DNA of 39,784 nucleotides from Candidatus Bipolaricaulota bacterium. Its GTDB lineage: Bacteria > Bipolaricaulota > Bipolaricaulia > UBA7950 > UBA9294. Below, piece after piece: positions 32,438-39,784 of this stretch. The stretch lies in assembly GCA_023132915.1 (NCBI GenBank), contig JAGLXM010000105.1, forward strand, positions 1 through 39,784, given 5' to 3'. Below the pieces are notes generated by a model, which was given only the letters and a program-made list of their open reading frames with translations, made no database searches and was not told the origin of the DNA. Position 1 is the stretch's first letter; each line of letters begins with the position of its first letter. A program made the position numbers and the translations under genes.

Positions 32438-33586
32438 GTGTTGAGTGTAAGAGAGATCCTGTCCGAATGGGGAGTCGGCGACTTCCGGGTGATCAATAAG
32501 CAGGCGCTTTCGGAGATTACTTTGGGTGCGTCGATCCTGGCCACGGGGGGCGGAGGGGATCCTGAGATCGGTCTGTTGTGGGCGTATAACGTGGTCGATC
32601 AGGGGAAGGAGATACTCCTTGTCGACCCCGAAGCGATGCCAGATGAGGCACTGGCGACGATCGCCGGTTGCCTTGGGGCGGCACTTGTCCTTACTGAGAA
32701 GCCTCCAAACGGGCAGGAGCTGTTCTGGTGTTACGATAAGCTGCGACGGTACATGGGGAAGCCGATCCAGGCGGTGATCCCTCCCGAGGCTGGTGGCGTG
32801 AATACCCCGGTTCCAATGGCGGTTGCCGGCGCAGTCGGGGTTCCTGTTATCGACGCCGATGGCATGGGACGCGCCTTCCCGGAACTTCAGATGACATCGT
32901 TTTATATCCATGGCGTCTCGCCGTCCCCCACGGCGGCGGCCGACGAAAAAGGGCATGTCACCATCTGTGATGCCAACGACGCTTTACTCACTGAACATAT
33001 CATCCGTGGTGCGGCGATGGCATACGGCGGTATCTCGTGGATTGCGGGGTATCCGATGACCGGGCGCCAACTCAAGGATACGGCGATCCTTAGATCCATC
33101 TCCATGGCGTGGGAACTGGGTGAGCGTGTGTTCAGCGCGCGGCGTAAACACCTTGACCCCATCGCTGAGGTGCTCAATCTCACCGGAGGGTATCGTGCCT
33201 TCCAGGGGAAGATCGTCGACATCAATCGAGAGTTCGGAGCGGAGAAGACCAAAGGATTCTCTTTGGGTGAGATCTTGATCGAAGGGATCGACACCTTCAA
33301 GGGACATAACGCTAAGATTGGCTTTCAGAATGAGTGGTTGACTCTGGAGGTGGACGGTGCAGTGCGTTGTATGCCTCCTGACCTGATTTGCATCCTTGAT
33401 CCGGCTACTGGGGAGCCGATCCGTACAGACATCGTCCGTTACGGCTACCGCGGAACAGTGGTTCTTATCCCCGCGCACGAACGGATGCGTACAGAGAAAG
33501 GGATCCAGACCTTTGGTCCCCGCTACTTTGGATACACCCACGACTATGTACCCGTGGAGAAATTGATGGAGGGGAAGGAAGGTTGA
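32438..33586 (+). CDS. DUF917 family protein, copy 2
   Basis: The 382-residue protein is a close paralogue of the DUF917 protein at 29881, with the same start (SEITLGASILATGGGGDPEI), GVNTPVPMAVAGAVGVPVID, GGISWIAGYPMTGRQ and the end PAHERMRTEKGIQTFGPRYF. Clear identity suggests duplication within the cluster. It stands without its own hydantoinase A gene. Start codon is either GTG at 32438 or TTG at 32441, both after AAAAGGAG (32427-32434). It may have evolved a second subunit role or substrate range. Confidence 0.85.
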   Translation: MLSVREILSEWGVGDFRVINKQALSEITLGASILATGGGGDPEIGLLWAYNVVDQGKEILLVDPEAMPDEALATIAGCLGAALVLTEKPPNGQELFWCYDKLRRYMGKPIQAVIPPEAGGVNTPVPMAVAGAVGVPVIDADGMGRAFPELQMTSFYIHGVSPSPTAAADEKGHVTICDANDALLTEHIIRGAAMAYGGISWIAGYPMTGRQLKDTAILRSISMAWELGERVFSARRKHLDPIAEVLNLTGGYRAFQGKIVDINREFGAEKTKGFSLGEILIEGIDTFKGHNAKIGFQNEWLTLEVDGAVRCMPPDLICILDPATGEPIRTDIVRYGYRGTVVLIPAHERMRTEKGIQTFGPRYFGYTHDYVPVEKLMEGKEG

Positions 33587-34563
33587 AGGTTCGTCGCTTG
33601 GTGCAGGTCGTGGATACCCACACCGCCGGTGAACCAACGCGTGTTGTCATCGGCGGTCTTCCTTCAATTCCCGGCCTGACAATGGAGGAGCGACGTACAT
33701 GGCTTACGGCTCACGCCGATGACCTGCGTCGGTTTCTCCTTAAGGAACCGCGGGGCCACCTCGACATGTTCGGGGCGATCGTTACACCACCGGCCGATCT
33801 CACTGCGGACTTCGGCTTAATCTTTCTCGATGGCGAAGGGTACTTGAGGATGTGCGGCCATGGCACGATCGGAGCGGTGACAGCCCTGGCATCGCTTGGC
33901 CAGATCAACAAGGAGACAGTGCTCCTCGACACACCTTCAGGCCTTGTGACCTGTCACCTCCGTTGGGAGGAGGGTGAGGTGTGCGCCGTCACCGTTGAGA
34001 ATGTTCCCTCCTTTTCCCTTAGGACCCTTGAGTGGAAGGGGGTACCCCTTCACGTGGCCTACGGAGGGAACCTTTTTGTGTTAGTCGAGGCAAGCTCCCT
34101 AAACATCAAGCTGAGGCGGCGCAATCTGCCCGAGATTGTAGACCTTGGGATGACGATTCGGCGTTGGAGTAATCAACATCATTCCTTCCAGCATCCGGCC
34201 ACCGGAGTTCCTCTGACAGTTGATCTTGTGGAGTTCTACGAGGAGGGTGCTCCTCCAAGGAACGTAGTCGTCTTTGGAGGTGGCCAGGTGGATCGCTCAC
34301 CCTGTGGAACAGGGACGTGCGCTAAGATGGCGTTGCTTTATGCTAAAGGCAAGCTGAGCGTAGGGGAAGATTATCGCTACCAAAGCATCTTAAATACGGA
34401 GTTTGTTGGACGGATCATCGCCGAGACCAAGGTGGGAGATACGCCCGGGATCCTTCCCGAGGTGACGGGATCCGCATACGTAATGGGGATTGGCTCCCTA
34501 ATGCTCACAGACGGTGATCCGTTTCCGACCGGATTTGATCTGGTGCGACGGGATATCGAATAG
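33583..34563 (+). CDS. Proline racemase/4-hydroxyproline epimerase family protein
   Basis: The 326-residue protein has the family motifs: VVDTHTAGEPTRVVIGG at the start, MCGHGTIGAVTA (C91) and DRSPCGTGT (C241). The two cysteines are the acid/base pair of racemases and epimerases; in trans-3-hydroxyproline dehydratases the second is Thr, so that activity is unlikely. It inverts L-proline or trans-4-hydroxy-L-proline to the D form. The start is the TTG at 33583, overlapping the preceding stop (GGTTGA) after GGAAGG. The prolidase upstream and the D-amino-acid-type dehydrogenase downstream fit a proline or hydroxyproline route. Confidence 0.88.
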   Translation: MKVRRLVQVVDTHTAGEPTRVVIGGLPSIPGLTMEERRTWLTAHADDLRRFLLKEPRGHLDMFGAIVTPPADLTADFGLIFLDGEGYLRMCGHGTIGAVTALASLGQINKETVLLDTPSGLVTCHLRWEEGEVCAVTVENVPSFSLRTLEWKGVPLHVAYGGNLFVLVEASSLNIKLRRRNLPEIVDLGMTIRRWSNQHHSFQHPATGVPLTVDLVEFYEEGAPPRNVVVFGGGQVDRSPCGTGTCAKMALLYAKGKLSVGEDYRYQSILNTEFVGRIIAETKVGDTPGILPEVTGSAYVMGIGSLMLTDGDPFPTGFDLVRRDIE

Positions 34564-34601
34564 CTTAAATATGTGATCCCTAGTAATAGATAGAGGAGAG
34601 G

Positions 34602-36683
34602 ATGACAGAGCATCGAATCAGGCAACATCCAATCCTGCGAATCGAGCCGCGGGAGAGCGTGGAATTTTATTGGAAGGGGCGCAAGCTCATCGCCAAACAG
34701 GGAGAGATGATCGCATCGGCGCTCTTTGCACATGGGATTCGCATCTTCGGACACCATTACAAGGACGGGGCACCGCAGGGGATATTTTGTGCAAACGGCC
34801 AGTGTGCTCAGTGTCTGGTGTTCGCTGACGGCGTTCCTGTGAAGTCGTGCATGACGCCGGTGCGCCCGGGCATGCGTGTCGAATCGGTCGATGGTCTGCC
34901 GGAGTTGCCCAAAGTGGAGGAAGTTTCGCCGCTTTATGAAACAGATACTATCGAGGTTCCCGTCCTCATCATCGGTGGTGGGCCGGCTGGGATGTCAGCG
35001 GCAATCGAGTTGGGAAAGCGTGGGATCGACGTACTCCTCATCGATGATAAACAGAGACTGGGGGGAAAGCTCGTCCTTCAGACCCACCGTTTCTTCGGTT
35101 CGATCGATGCCGTCCACGCGGGAACACGAGGGATCGACATCGCCACGCTGTTGGAGCGCGAGGTGCACGATGTGGGTAACATCGATGTCTGGCTGAACAG
35201 CACGGCTCTGGCCGTGTTCAGCGATCAAAAGATAGGAATCCTGCGTGGTGGCGATACCTATACACTGGTCAAGCCGCAGGTGCTGTTGGTCGCTACGGGT
35301 GCGCGAGAGAAGTCACTTGTATTCCGTGGGAATACGCTACCAGGCGTCTACGGCGCGGGTGCGTTTCAGACGCTTGTCAATCGCGATCTGGTCAGGGCGG
35401 CCGAGCGCCTGTTCATCGTTGGTGGAGGGAATGTCGGGCTCATCACCGGCTACCATGCCCTGCAGGCGGGGATCGAGGTGGTCGGTTTAGTCGAGGCGCT
35501 CCCTGAGTGCGGTGGCTACAAGGTGCACCGGGATAAGCTTGCCCGTCTGGGGGTGCCAATCTATACCTCGCACACGATCCTGAGTGCTAATGGAACCGAT
35601 CAGATTGAGTCAGTGACAATCGCACAGATCGACGAGCGTTTTCAACCGATTCCCGAGACAGAGAAATCCTTTGCCTGCGACACGGTATTGATCGCCGTGG
35701 GCTTGGATCCTGTGAACGAGTTCACAGTGAAGGCGAAGGAATACGGCATGTCCGTCTTCACTGCAGGCGACGCCGAGGAGATCGCAGAGGCCTCGGCAGC
35801 GATGTATACCGGTAAGATCAAGGGGTTGGAAGTAGCCTGCACCCTCGGCGTTGTCGCAGGTGAGGTTCCACCAGAATGGAAGCGCACCGCGGAGATCCTC
35901 AAATCACATCCCGGAGAGACGGGGAAAGAGCAGATCCCACCGTGGGAGGAAGGTGTCTTCCCGATCCTTCACTGTTCGCAGGAGATCCCATGCAATCCCT
36001 GCACCTCTGTCTGTCCTCTGAAACTGATTCGCATTGATGAGAGGGACATTCGTCAGAGTCCTCAGTTCACTGGGGATGCGCACCAGTGCATCGGTTGCGA
36101 GCAGTGTGTCACCATCTGCCCCGGCTTGGCAATCACGCTCGTCGACTATCGAGAAGATCCTAAGCTACCTACGGTGACAATCGCTTACGAGTTCTTAAAG
36201 GAGAGCGTTAACGTGGGGGATACCATGACGGTCTTGGATTGTGAGAGCGAGGTGCTGGGCGAGGTGAAAGTAGAAAGCGTTCGCGCCATCGCGCGCAACG
36301 ACCGTACGGTTCTGATCAAGGTGCGTGCACCCAAGGCTTATGCCAAGCGCATCGCTGGTATCCGTGTGCAGGAGCCTTCGGTCTCGCAGCCGCTCCCCGA
36401 GGTGCTAAAGCGGCTGAGTGACGATACCATCGTCTGCCGTTGTGAGCGGGTGACAGCGGGCGAAATCCGCGTGCTGATTCGCACGGGCTGCCGGGATATG
36501 AATGAGATCAAGGCGGTCACGCGCGCCGGGATGGGCGCGTGTGGTGGCAAGACCTGCACTGCGTTGATCACGCGCCTCTTCCGCGAGGAGGGGATTCCCG
36601 TTGACGAAGTCACGGAGAACGTGAAGCGTCCACTGCTTATCGAAGTTCCACTTGGGATCTTTGCCGGAGTAAAGGGTGACTAA
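34602..36683 (+). CDS. Fused alpha-type subunit of an amine/D-proline-type dehydrogenase
   Basis: This 693-residue protein joins domains usually spread over two or three subunits. C63, C68, C71 and C83 (CANGQCAQC) form an N-terminal [2Fe-2S] ferredoxin domain; residues 120-420 are a pyridine-nucleotide-disulfide type flavoprotein with FAD loop IIGGGPAGM and NAD loop IVGGGNVGL. Next come two [4Fe-4S] motifs (C458, C464, C467, C471; C496, C499, C502, C506) and a C-terminal BFD-like [2Fe-2S] domain (C612, C614, C647, C652). Relatives are alpha/gamma/delta subunits of HcnABC, LhpEF or archaeal proline dehydrogenase. With the next gene, it moves electrons from the substrate flavin through the Fe-S chain. 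AGAGGAGAGG precedes the ATG. Confidence 0.88.
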   Translation: MTEHRIRQHPILRIEPRESVEFYWKGRKLIAKQGEMIASALFAHGIRIFGHHYKDGAPQGIFCANGQCAQCLVFADGVPVKSCMTPVRPGMRVESVDGLPELPKVEEVSPLYETDTIEVPVLIIGGGPAGMSAAIELGKRGIDVLLIDDKQRLGGKLVLQTHRFFGSIDAVHAGTRGIDIATLLEREVHDVGNIDVWLNSTALAVFSDQKIGILRGGDTYTLVKPQVLLVATGAREKSLVFRGNTLPGVYGAGAFQTLVNRDLVRAAERLFIVGGGNVGLITGYHALQAGIEVVGLVEALPECGGYKVHRDKLARLGVPIYTSHTILSANGTDQIESVTIAQIDERFQPIPETEKSFACDTVLIAVGLDPVNEFTVKAKEYGMSVFTAGDAEEIAEASAAMYTGKIKGLEVACTLGVVAGEVPPEWKRTAEILKSHPGETGKEQIPPWEEGVFPILHCSQEIPCNPCTSVCPLKLIRIDERDIRQSPQFTGDAHQCIGCEQCVTICPGLAITLVDYREDPKLPTVTIAYEFLKESVNVGDTMTVLDCESEVLGEVKVESVRAIARNDRTVLIKVRAPKAYAKRIAGIRVQEPSVSQPLPEVLKRLSDDTIVCRCERVTAGEIRVLIRTGCRDMNEIKAVTRAGMGACGGKTCTALITRLFREEGIPVDEVTENVKRPLLIEVPLGIFAGVKGD

Positions 36684-37830
36684 CTATGATGTCGTCATCA
36701 TCGGCGCGGGAAGCGTCGGTGTACCTGCTGCGCTAGCCATGGCGCACGCAGGCGTCAACGTGCTGGTCCTCGATCAGTTTGCGAGTCAAGGTCAGGGCTC
36801 CAACAAGTCTGCTATCGGCGGCATCCGCGCTACCCACTCTGATCCGGCTAAGATCCACCTCTGCCTACGAACGTTAGAGATAGTCTCCACCTGGCAGGAG
36901 ACCTACGGCCACAACATCGAGTGGACTACGGGCGGCTACACCTTTGTCGCCTACCGCAAGCAAGAGGAGCGGACCCTCAAGGACTTGCTGGAAGTTCAAC
37001 ACTCCTACGGCCTCAACATCGATTGGTACGATAAGGATGATTTTTTAGAAATCGTCCCTGATCTGAATCAAAATGGACTCATCGGTGGTACCTTCTCACC
37101 TAAGGACGGCCACTGCTCGACCCTTTTGGCCGGGCATGCCTTCTACGAGGAGGCTAAGCGCGCTGGGGCGACATTCCACTACAACGAACGCGTCACCGGG
37201 ATCGTGGTTGAGAATGGACGTGTAAAGGGTGTAAAGACAACAAAGGGCGAATACGGCACCAAAGTTGTATTGAACGCCGCCGGGCCGTGGGCAAGAAAGA
37301 TCGGGGCGCTGGTAGGACTTGACCATCCAGTGAACCCAGATTCGCACGAAGGAGGGATCACCGAGCCGGTGGCACACTTTCTCGATCCGATGGTGGTCGA
37401 CATCCGTCCCGCACCTGGATCGGCTAACTACTACTTCTTCCAGCTTGCCATCGGCCAAGTTGTCTTCTGCATCACGCCCCAGCCTCCTATCCCCGGCTTC
37501 GACCGCCGTGAGACGAGTGTTTTCCTGCCACAGGTGGCCCGCCGCATGGTGGTGCTAATGCCGCGACTCACCAATATCCGTGTGCGCCGCACCTGGCGCG
37601 GCCTCTACCCAATGAGCCCGGACGGGTCCCCGCTCGTCGGCTGGTCAGAGGAGATTAAGGGCTATCTCATGGCGATCGGGATGTGCGGCCAGGGGTTCAT
37701 GCTCGGGCCAGGTCTGGGCGAACTTCTCGCCCGCATGGTTACACAGGAGACCCTCTCCGCCGAAGATCAGGAGATCCTTCAAATTCTTTCCCCCTACCGC
37801 CGATTCCGAGGCCAGGAGGCGTTGAAATAA
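36676..37830 (+). CDS. FAD-dependent D-amino-acid/sarcosine-type oxidoreductase (beta subunit)
   Basis: The 384-residue protein starts YDVVIIGAGSVGVPAALAMA, the FAD dinucleotide-binding loop, and shows SAIGGIRATHSDPAK, which is typical of the DAO-type beta subunits of sarcosine oxidase, D-hydroxyproline and proline dehydrogenase. GHCSTLLAGHAFYEEAKRAG, VLNAAGPWA and RRTWRGLYPMSPDGSP complete the fold. It oxidises a cyclic or N-methyl amine; its neighbours make D-proline or cis-4-hydroxy-D-proline the leading candidates. GTG at 36676 overlaps the alpha subunit stop by eight bases. It is the last gene of the long cluster; a weak GCATC/GATGC hairpin follows at 37838-37857. Confidence 0.88.
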   Translation: MTNYDVVIIGAGSVGVPAALAMAHAGVNVLVLDQFASQGQGSNKSAIGGIRATHSDPAKIHLCLRTLEIVSTWQETYGHNIEWTTGGYTFVAYRKQEERTLKDLLEVQHSYGLNIDWYDKDDFLEIVPDLNQNGLIGGTFSPKDGHCSTLLAGHAFYEEAKRAGATFHYNERVTGIVVENGRVKGVKTTKGEYGTKVVLNAAGPWARKIGALVGLDHPVNPDSHEGGITEPVAHFLDPMVVDIRPAPGSANYYFFQLAIGQVVFCITPQPPIPGFDRRETSVFLPQVARRMVVLMPRLTNIRVRRTWRGLYPMSPDGSPLVGWSEEIKGYLMAIGMCGQGFMLGPGLGELLARMVTQETLSAEDQEILQILSPYRRFRGQEALK

Positions 37831-38246
37831 ACTGACAGCATCCAGAGAATGCGATGCGCATTGAAATTTTAGGAACCGAGTCCCTCGGGGTGCGCGGGCT
37901 TTGTTGTCTGGTGATAACCAAAGAGCAACAGACTACGCTGTTACCCGATGTCCAACTGCTCTAGAGTTAATTCCAGTGATCCCCCTTTTCGAGGATGAAG
38001 TCGGTTAAGTGGTTGTGGTAAATCCCTTGCTGGAATACGACGCTTCCACGTACTGATTCCCTTTACAACCAGATTCTCCTTGTTACTTCAATTCTATCGT
38101 TTTTTGCTACAGAAAGCACCTGGGACCGAGGCATTCGATTACCCCCGCTATAATAGTTGTACAAAGACCTACTGCCTGTTTCACTATTACTGAAAAGCGT
38201 TTTACAAATACTTGACTTTTTTCACTAATTTCACCATGCTTGTTGC
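37831..38246. other. Intergenic region between two regulated units
   Basis: About 415 bases with no credible gene. A weak hairpin GCATC/GATGC (37838-37857) precedes an AT-rich tail and may end the cluster transcript. A TATAAT-like box at 38149-38154 has no fitting -35. TTTCA/TGAAA (38179-38195) resembles the half-sites in the first regulator's operator. The promoter-like region starts near 38201. Confidence 0.45.
38201..38240 (+). promoter_or_regulatory. Promoter/operator region of the second HTH-cupin regulator
   Basis: Two overlapping promoter options exist: TTTACA (38201) with ACTAAT (38224), or TTGACT (38212) with CATGCT (38235). The second would start transcription at the ATG. TTTTTTCACTA (38217-38227) repeats the sequence found between the -35 and -10 boxes of the first regulator (16335-16345), followed by a second TTTCAC. 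No Shine-Dalgarno sequence lies before the ATG at 38247. Confidence 0.5.
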
Positions 38247-39311
38247 ATGCAGAGTGAGAGAGCCCAAGAAGTAGGTCAGCGAATTCGCATCCTTCGCCAG
38301 CGGAAAGGGTGGACCTTAAAGGAGCTTTCCAACCGATGTGCGCTTTCCGTTAGCTTCCTCTCTCAGATAGAACGAGGCCTATCCTCTTTCTCTATCCCCT
38401 CCTTACGCTCTATCTGTCAAGCGTTGGCTGTTTCACTTCCTGCCCTACTTGTAGTGTCGAACGGGCCTGGCCTGGCAGTCCTGGCGGATCCGAGACCCCC
38501 CGAAATCACCAAAGGTGATAATCAATCGTATATCAATCTGTCTGATACATCGATCAAATACCGATTCCTGAGTGGAGGGTTCCCCAGCCGGCAGTTTGAG
38601 GTCCTGATCGGCGAGATGTCTTCTGGAAGTCACAATCCGCCCTGTTCTCACGAGGGAGAGGAATTCGGCTACATTCTGGAAGGACGCATCAAGCTGACGA
38701 TCGGTGACGAGTCTTATGATCTTGGTTCCGGCGATAGCTATCACTTATTGGCAACAACGCGGCATGGCTGCGAGACAAGCGATGAAGAAGGTGCCAAGGT
38801 CCTTTGGGTTCAAACGGCGAAATATGCGAAATCGCTTAGCTTCCTTCGCGATGGGAGTTCCAACGCAGGGCGGCCAGGTTTCTCACAGATTAAGTCGTCC
38901 CAAAGCAACGGGGATGGCAACCAATCACATATCAATCTGTCTGATACATCGATTAAATACCGCTTCCTGAGTGGCGATTTCCCCGACAGGCAGTTTGAGA
39001 TCCTCATCGGCGAGATGTCCGCCGGCTGTCGCAATCCCACCAGCCCTCACGAGGGAGAAGAGTTCGGTTACGTCCTGGAAGGTCGTGTCAGGCTAACGAT
39101 TGGTGAAGAGTCGTATAACCTTGGCCCTGGCGATAGCTATCACTTGTTGTCAGCCACTCCCCATATTTGCGTAGCAAATGACGAGGAAGGTGCCAAGGTG
39201 CTCTGGGCACGAACTGCAACATACCCCAAATTACGTATGGATATCAGAAGCGAGGATCCGAACAGGAGGGTAGCAAGAAAGAGTGTAGTTGGATCTAAAG
39301 AGTCAGTATAG
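38247..39311 (+). CDS. HTH (XRE)-cupin-cupin transcriptional regulator
   Basis: The 354-residue protein has an XRE helix-turn-helix (residues 9-65; GWTLKELSNRCALSVSFLSQ) paralogous to the regulator at 16356. It then has two Cupin_2 domains in tandem: residues about 90-192 and 224-326. The two copies share about three quarters of residues (for example SHEGEEFGYILEGRIKL and PHEGEEFGYVLEGRVRL) and long runs of identical bases, so the duplication is recent. A tail of about 30 basic residues follows. Such a protein could bind two effector molecules or act without pairing. The hydantoinase A gene starts 22 bases after its stop. Confidence 0.87.
   Translation: MQSERAQEVGQRIRILRQRKGWTLKELSNRCALSVSFLSQIERGLSSFSIPSLRSICQALAVSLPALLVVSNGPGLAVLADPRPPEITKGDNQSYINLSDTSIKYRFLSGGFPSRQFEVLIGEMSSGSHNPPCSHEGEEFGYILEGRIKLTIGDESYDLGSGDSYHLLATTRHGCETSDEEGAKVLWVQTAKYAKSLSFLRDGSSNAGRPGFSQIKSSQSNGDGNQSHINLSDTSIKYRFLSGDFPDRQFEILIGEMSAGCRNPTSPHEGEEFGYVLEGRVRLTIGEESYNLGPGDSYHLLSATPHICVANDEEGAKVLWARTATYPKLRMDIRSEDPNRRVARKSVVGSKESV
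38517..39221 (+). repeat. Two direct copies of a 300-bp cupin-coding segment
   Basis: The first copy (about 38517-38822) and second copy (about 38916-39221) lie 399 bases apart, a whole number of codons. The part around ATCAATCTGTCTGATACATC is identical in both. It records an in-frame tandem duplication inside the regulator gene. Confidence 0.75.
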
Positions 39312-39333
39312 ACGAAAGCGTTGGGAGGCGATA

Positions 39334-39784
39334 ATGTATAGGCTGAGCACGGACGTAGGGGGCACGTTTACCGATGGTGTGCTGCTAGATGAAACCACCG
39401 GGAAGATTGAGGTAAGCAAGGTTTCCTCCACACCAGATAATCCTGCTATTGGCACGATTCAGGGCATCGAGAAATTTGGCATCCCGCTAAGCGAGGTCTC
39501 TTTCTTAGCTCACGGAACCACCGTGGTGATTAACGCATTAATTGAGGGGAAAGGCGCTAAGACCGCTCTGATTACCACAAAGGGGTTTCGAGATGTGTTG
39601 GAGATCGGACGTTCCAACCGTACGGAGATGTACGATGCTCTGTACAAGAAACCCACACCACTCGTTCCCCGGCACCTTAGGCTGGAGATCAATGAGAGGA
39701 TTGGATCTGACGGGCTGATATTGGTCCCTCTTGCCATAGGAGAACTTCCCCAGATCCTTGAGTACATGCGCAAAGAGAAGGTTG
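39334..39784 (+). CDS. Hydantoinase/oxoprolinase A-type protein, 5' part only
   Basis: The frame is open to the end of the window (150 codons). It starts MYRLSTDVGGTFTDGVLLDE, has LAHGTTVVINALIEGKGAKT near residue 68 and LEIGRSNRTEMYDALYKKPT near residue 90, as full-length HyuA proteins do. GGGAGGCG precedes the ATG at 39334. It is the second hydantoinase A of the window; its residues VVIN-A-LIEG differ from the earlier copy (HTTNALIERR), and it is more typical of long HyuA. It may begin a second cassette controlled by the double-cupin regulator upstream. Confidence 0.9.
   Translation, partial: MYRLSTDVGGTFTDGVLLDETTGKIEVSKVSSTPDNPAIGTIQGIEKFGIPLSEVSFLAHGTTVVINALIEGKGAKTALITTKGFRDVLEIGRSNRTEMYDALYKKPTPLVPRHLRLEINERIGSDGLILVPLAIGELPQILEYMRKEKV

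Noticed and set aside
1-39784. CRISPR array, prophage or insertion sequence
   Set aside because: No spaced direct-repeat array, transposase, integrase or phage structural gene was seen on either strand.

Overview
The window is bacterial chromosome with strong Shine-Dalgarno sites, sigma70-type promoters and dense operons. The lineage cannot be fixed from this sequence alone. Large dipeptide/oligopeptide ABC systems, several metallopeptidase families and mixed Fe-S/FAD dehydrogenases recall deep-branching anaerobic or thermophilic bacteria; Bipolaricaulota (OP1/Acetothermia) is only a low-confidence guess.

Region 1 (1-1308, minus strand) is a housekeeping unit: a CAT-anticodon tRNA, an RNase HI-like protein, D-aminoacyl-tRNA deacylase (dtd) and ribosomal protein L32 (rpmF, cut by the window edge). 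A consensus promoter drives the tRNA. Region 2 (1317-8999, plus strand) is an oligopeptide/oligosaccharide-type ABC transporter operon: an unusually long binding protein, two permeases (one with a large extracytoplasmic insert), two ATPases and a small membrane protein. A frameshifted remnant of a further permease follows at 9017-9144.

Region 3 (9137-13999, minus strand) is a thiamine operon under a TPP riboswitch: thiL, thiB, thiP and an ATPase. Region 4 (14000-16349) holds a gene-free stretch rich in perfect hairpins, an M42 aminopeptidase and an Mth938-type protein.

Region 5 (16322-37830, plus strand) is the most interesting part: about 21.5 kb with 21 tightly spaced co-directional genes, beginning with an HTH-cupin regulator whose promoter contains a perfect palindrome. 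It encodes two M29-type peptidase-like proteins, an M20 peptidase, a nitroreductase, a small conserved protein, a full peptide-type ABC transporter, two Asp/Glu/hydantoin racemases, a hydantoinase/oxoprolinase A protein, two DUF917 proteins, a small winged-helix-like protein, an M24 prolidase-like peptidase, a proline racemase/hydroxyproline epimerase and a two-gene FAD/Fe-S amine dehydrogenase with a fused alpha subunit. Read together: peptides or cyclic amides are imported, hydrolysed, racemised and oxidatively deaminated, plausibly proline- or hydroxyproline-containing peptides and/or hydantoin-like rings. The substrate is inferred, not shown.

Region 6 (37831-39784) begins what looks like a second, related cassette: another HTH regulator, carrying two tandem cupin domains from a recent internal duplication, and the start of a second hydantoinase A gene. 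Many families occur as pairs in regions 5-6, suggesting growth by duplication.
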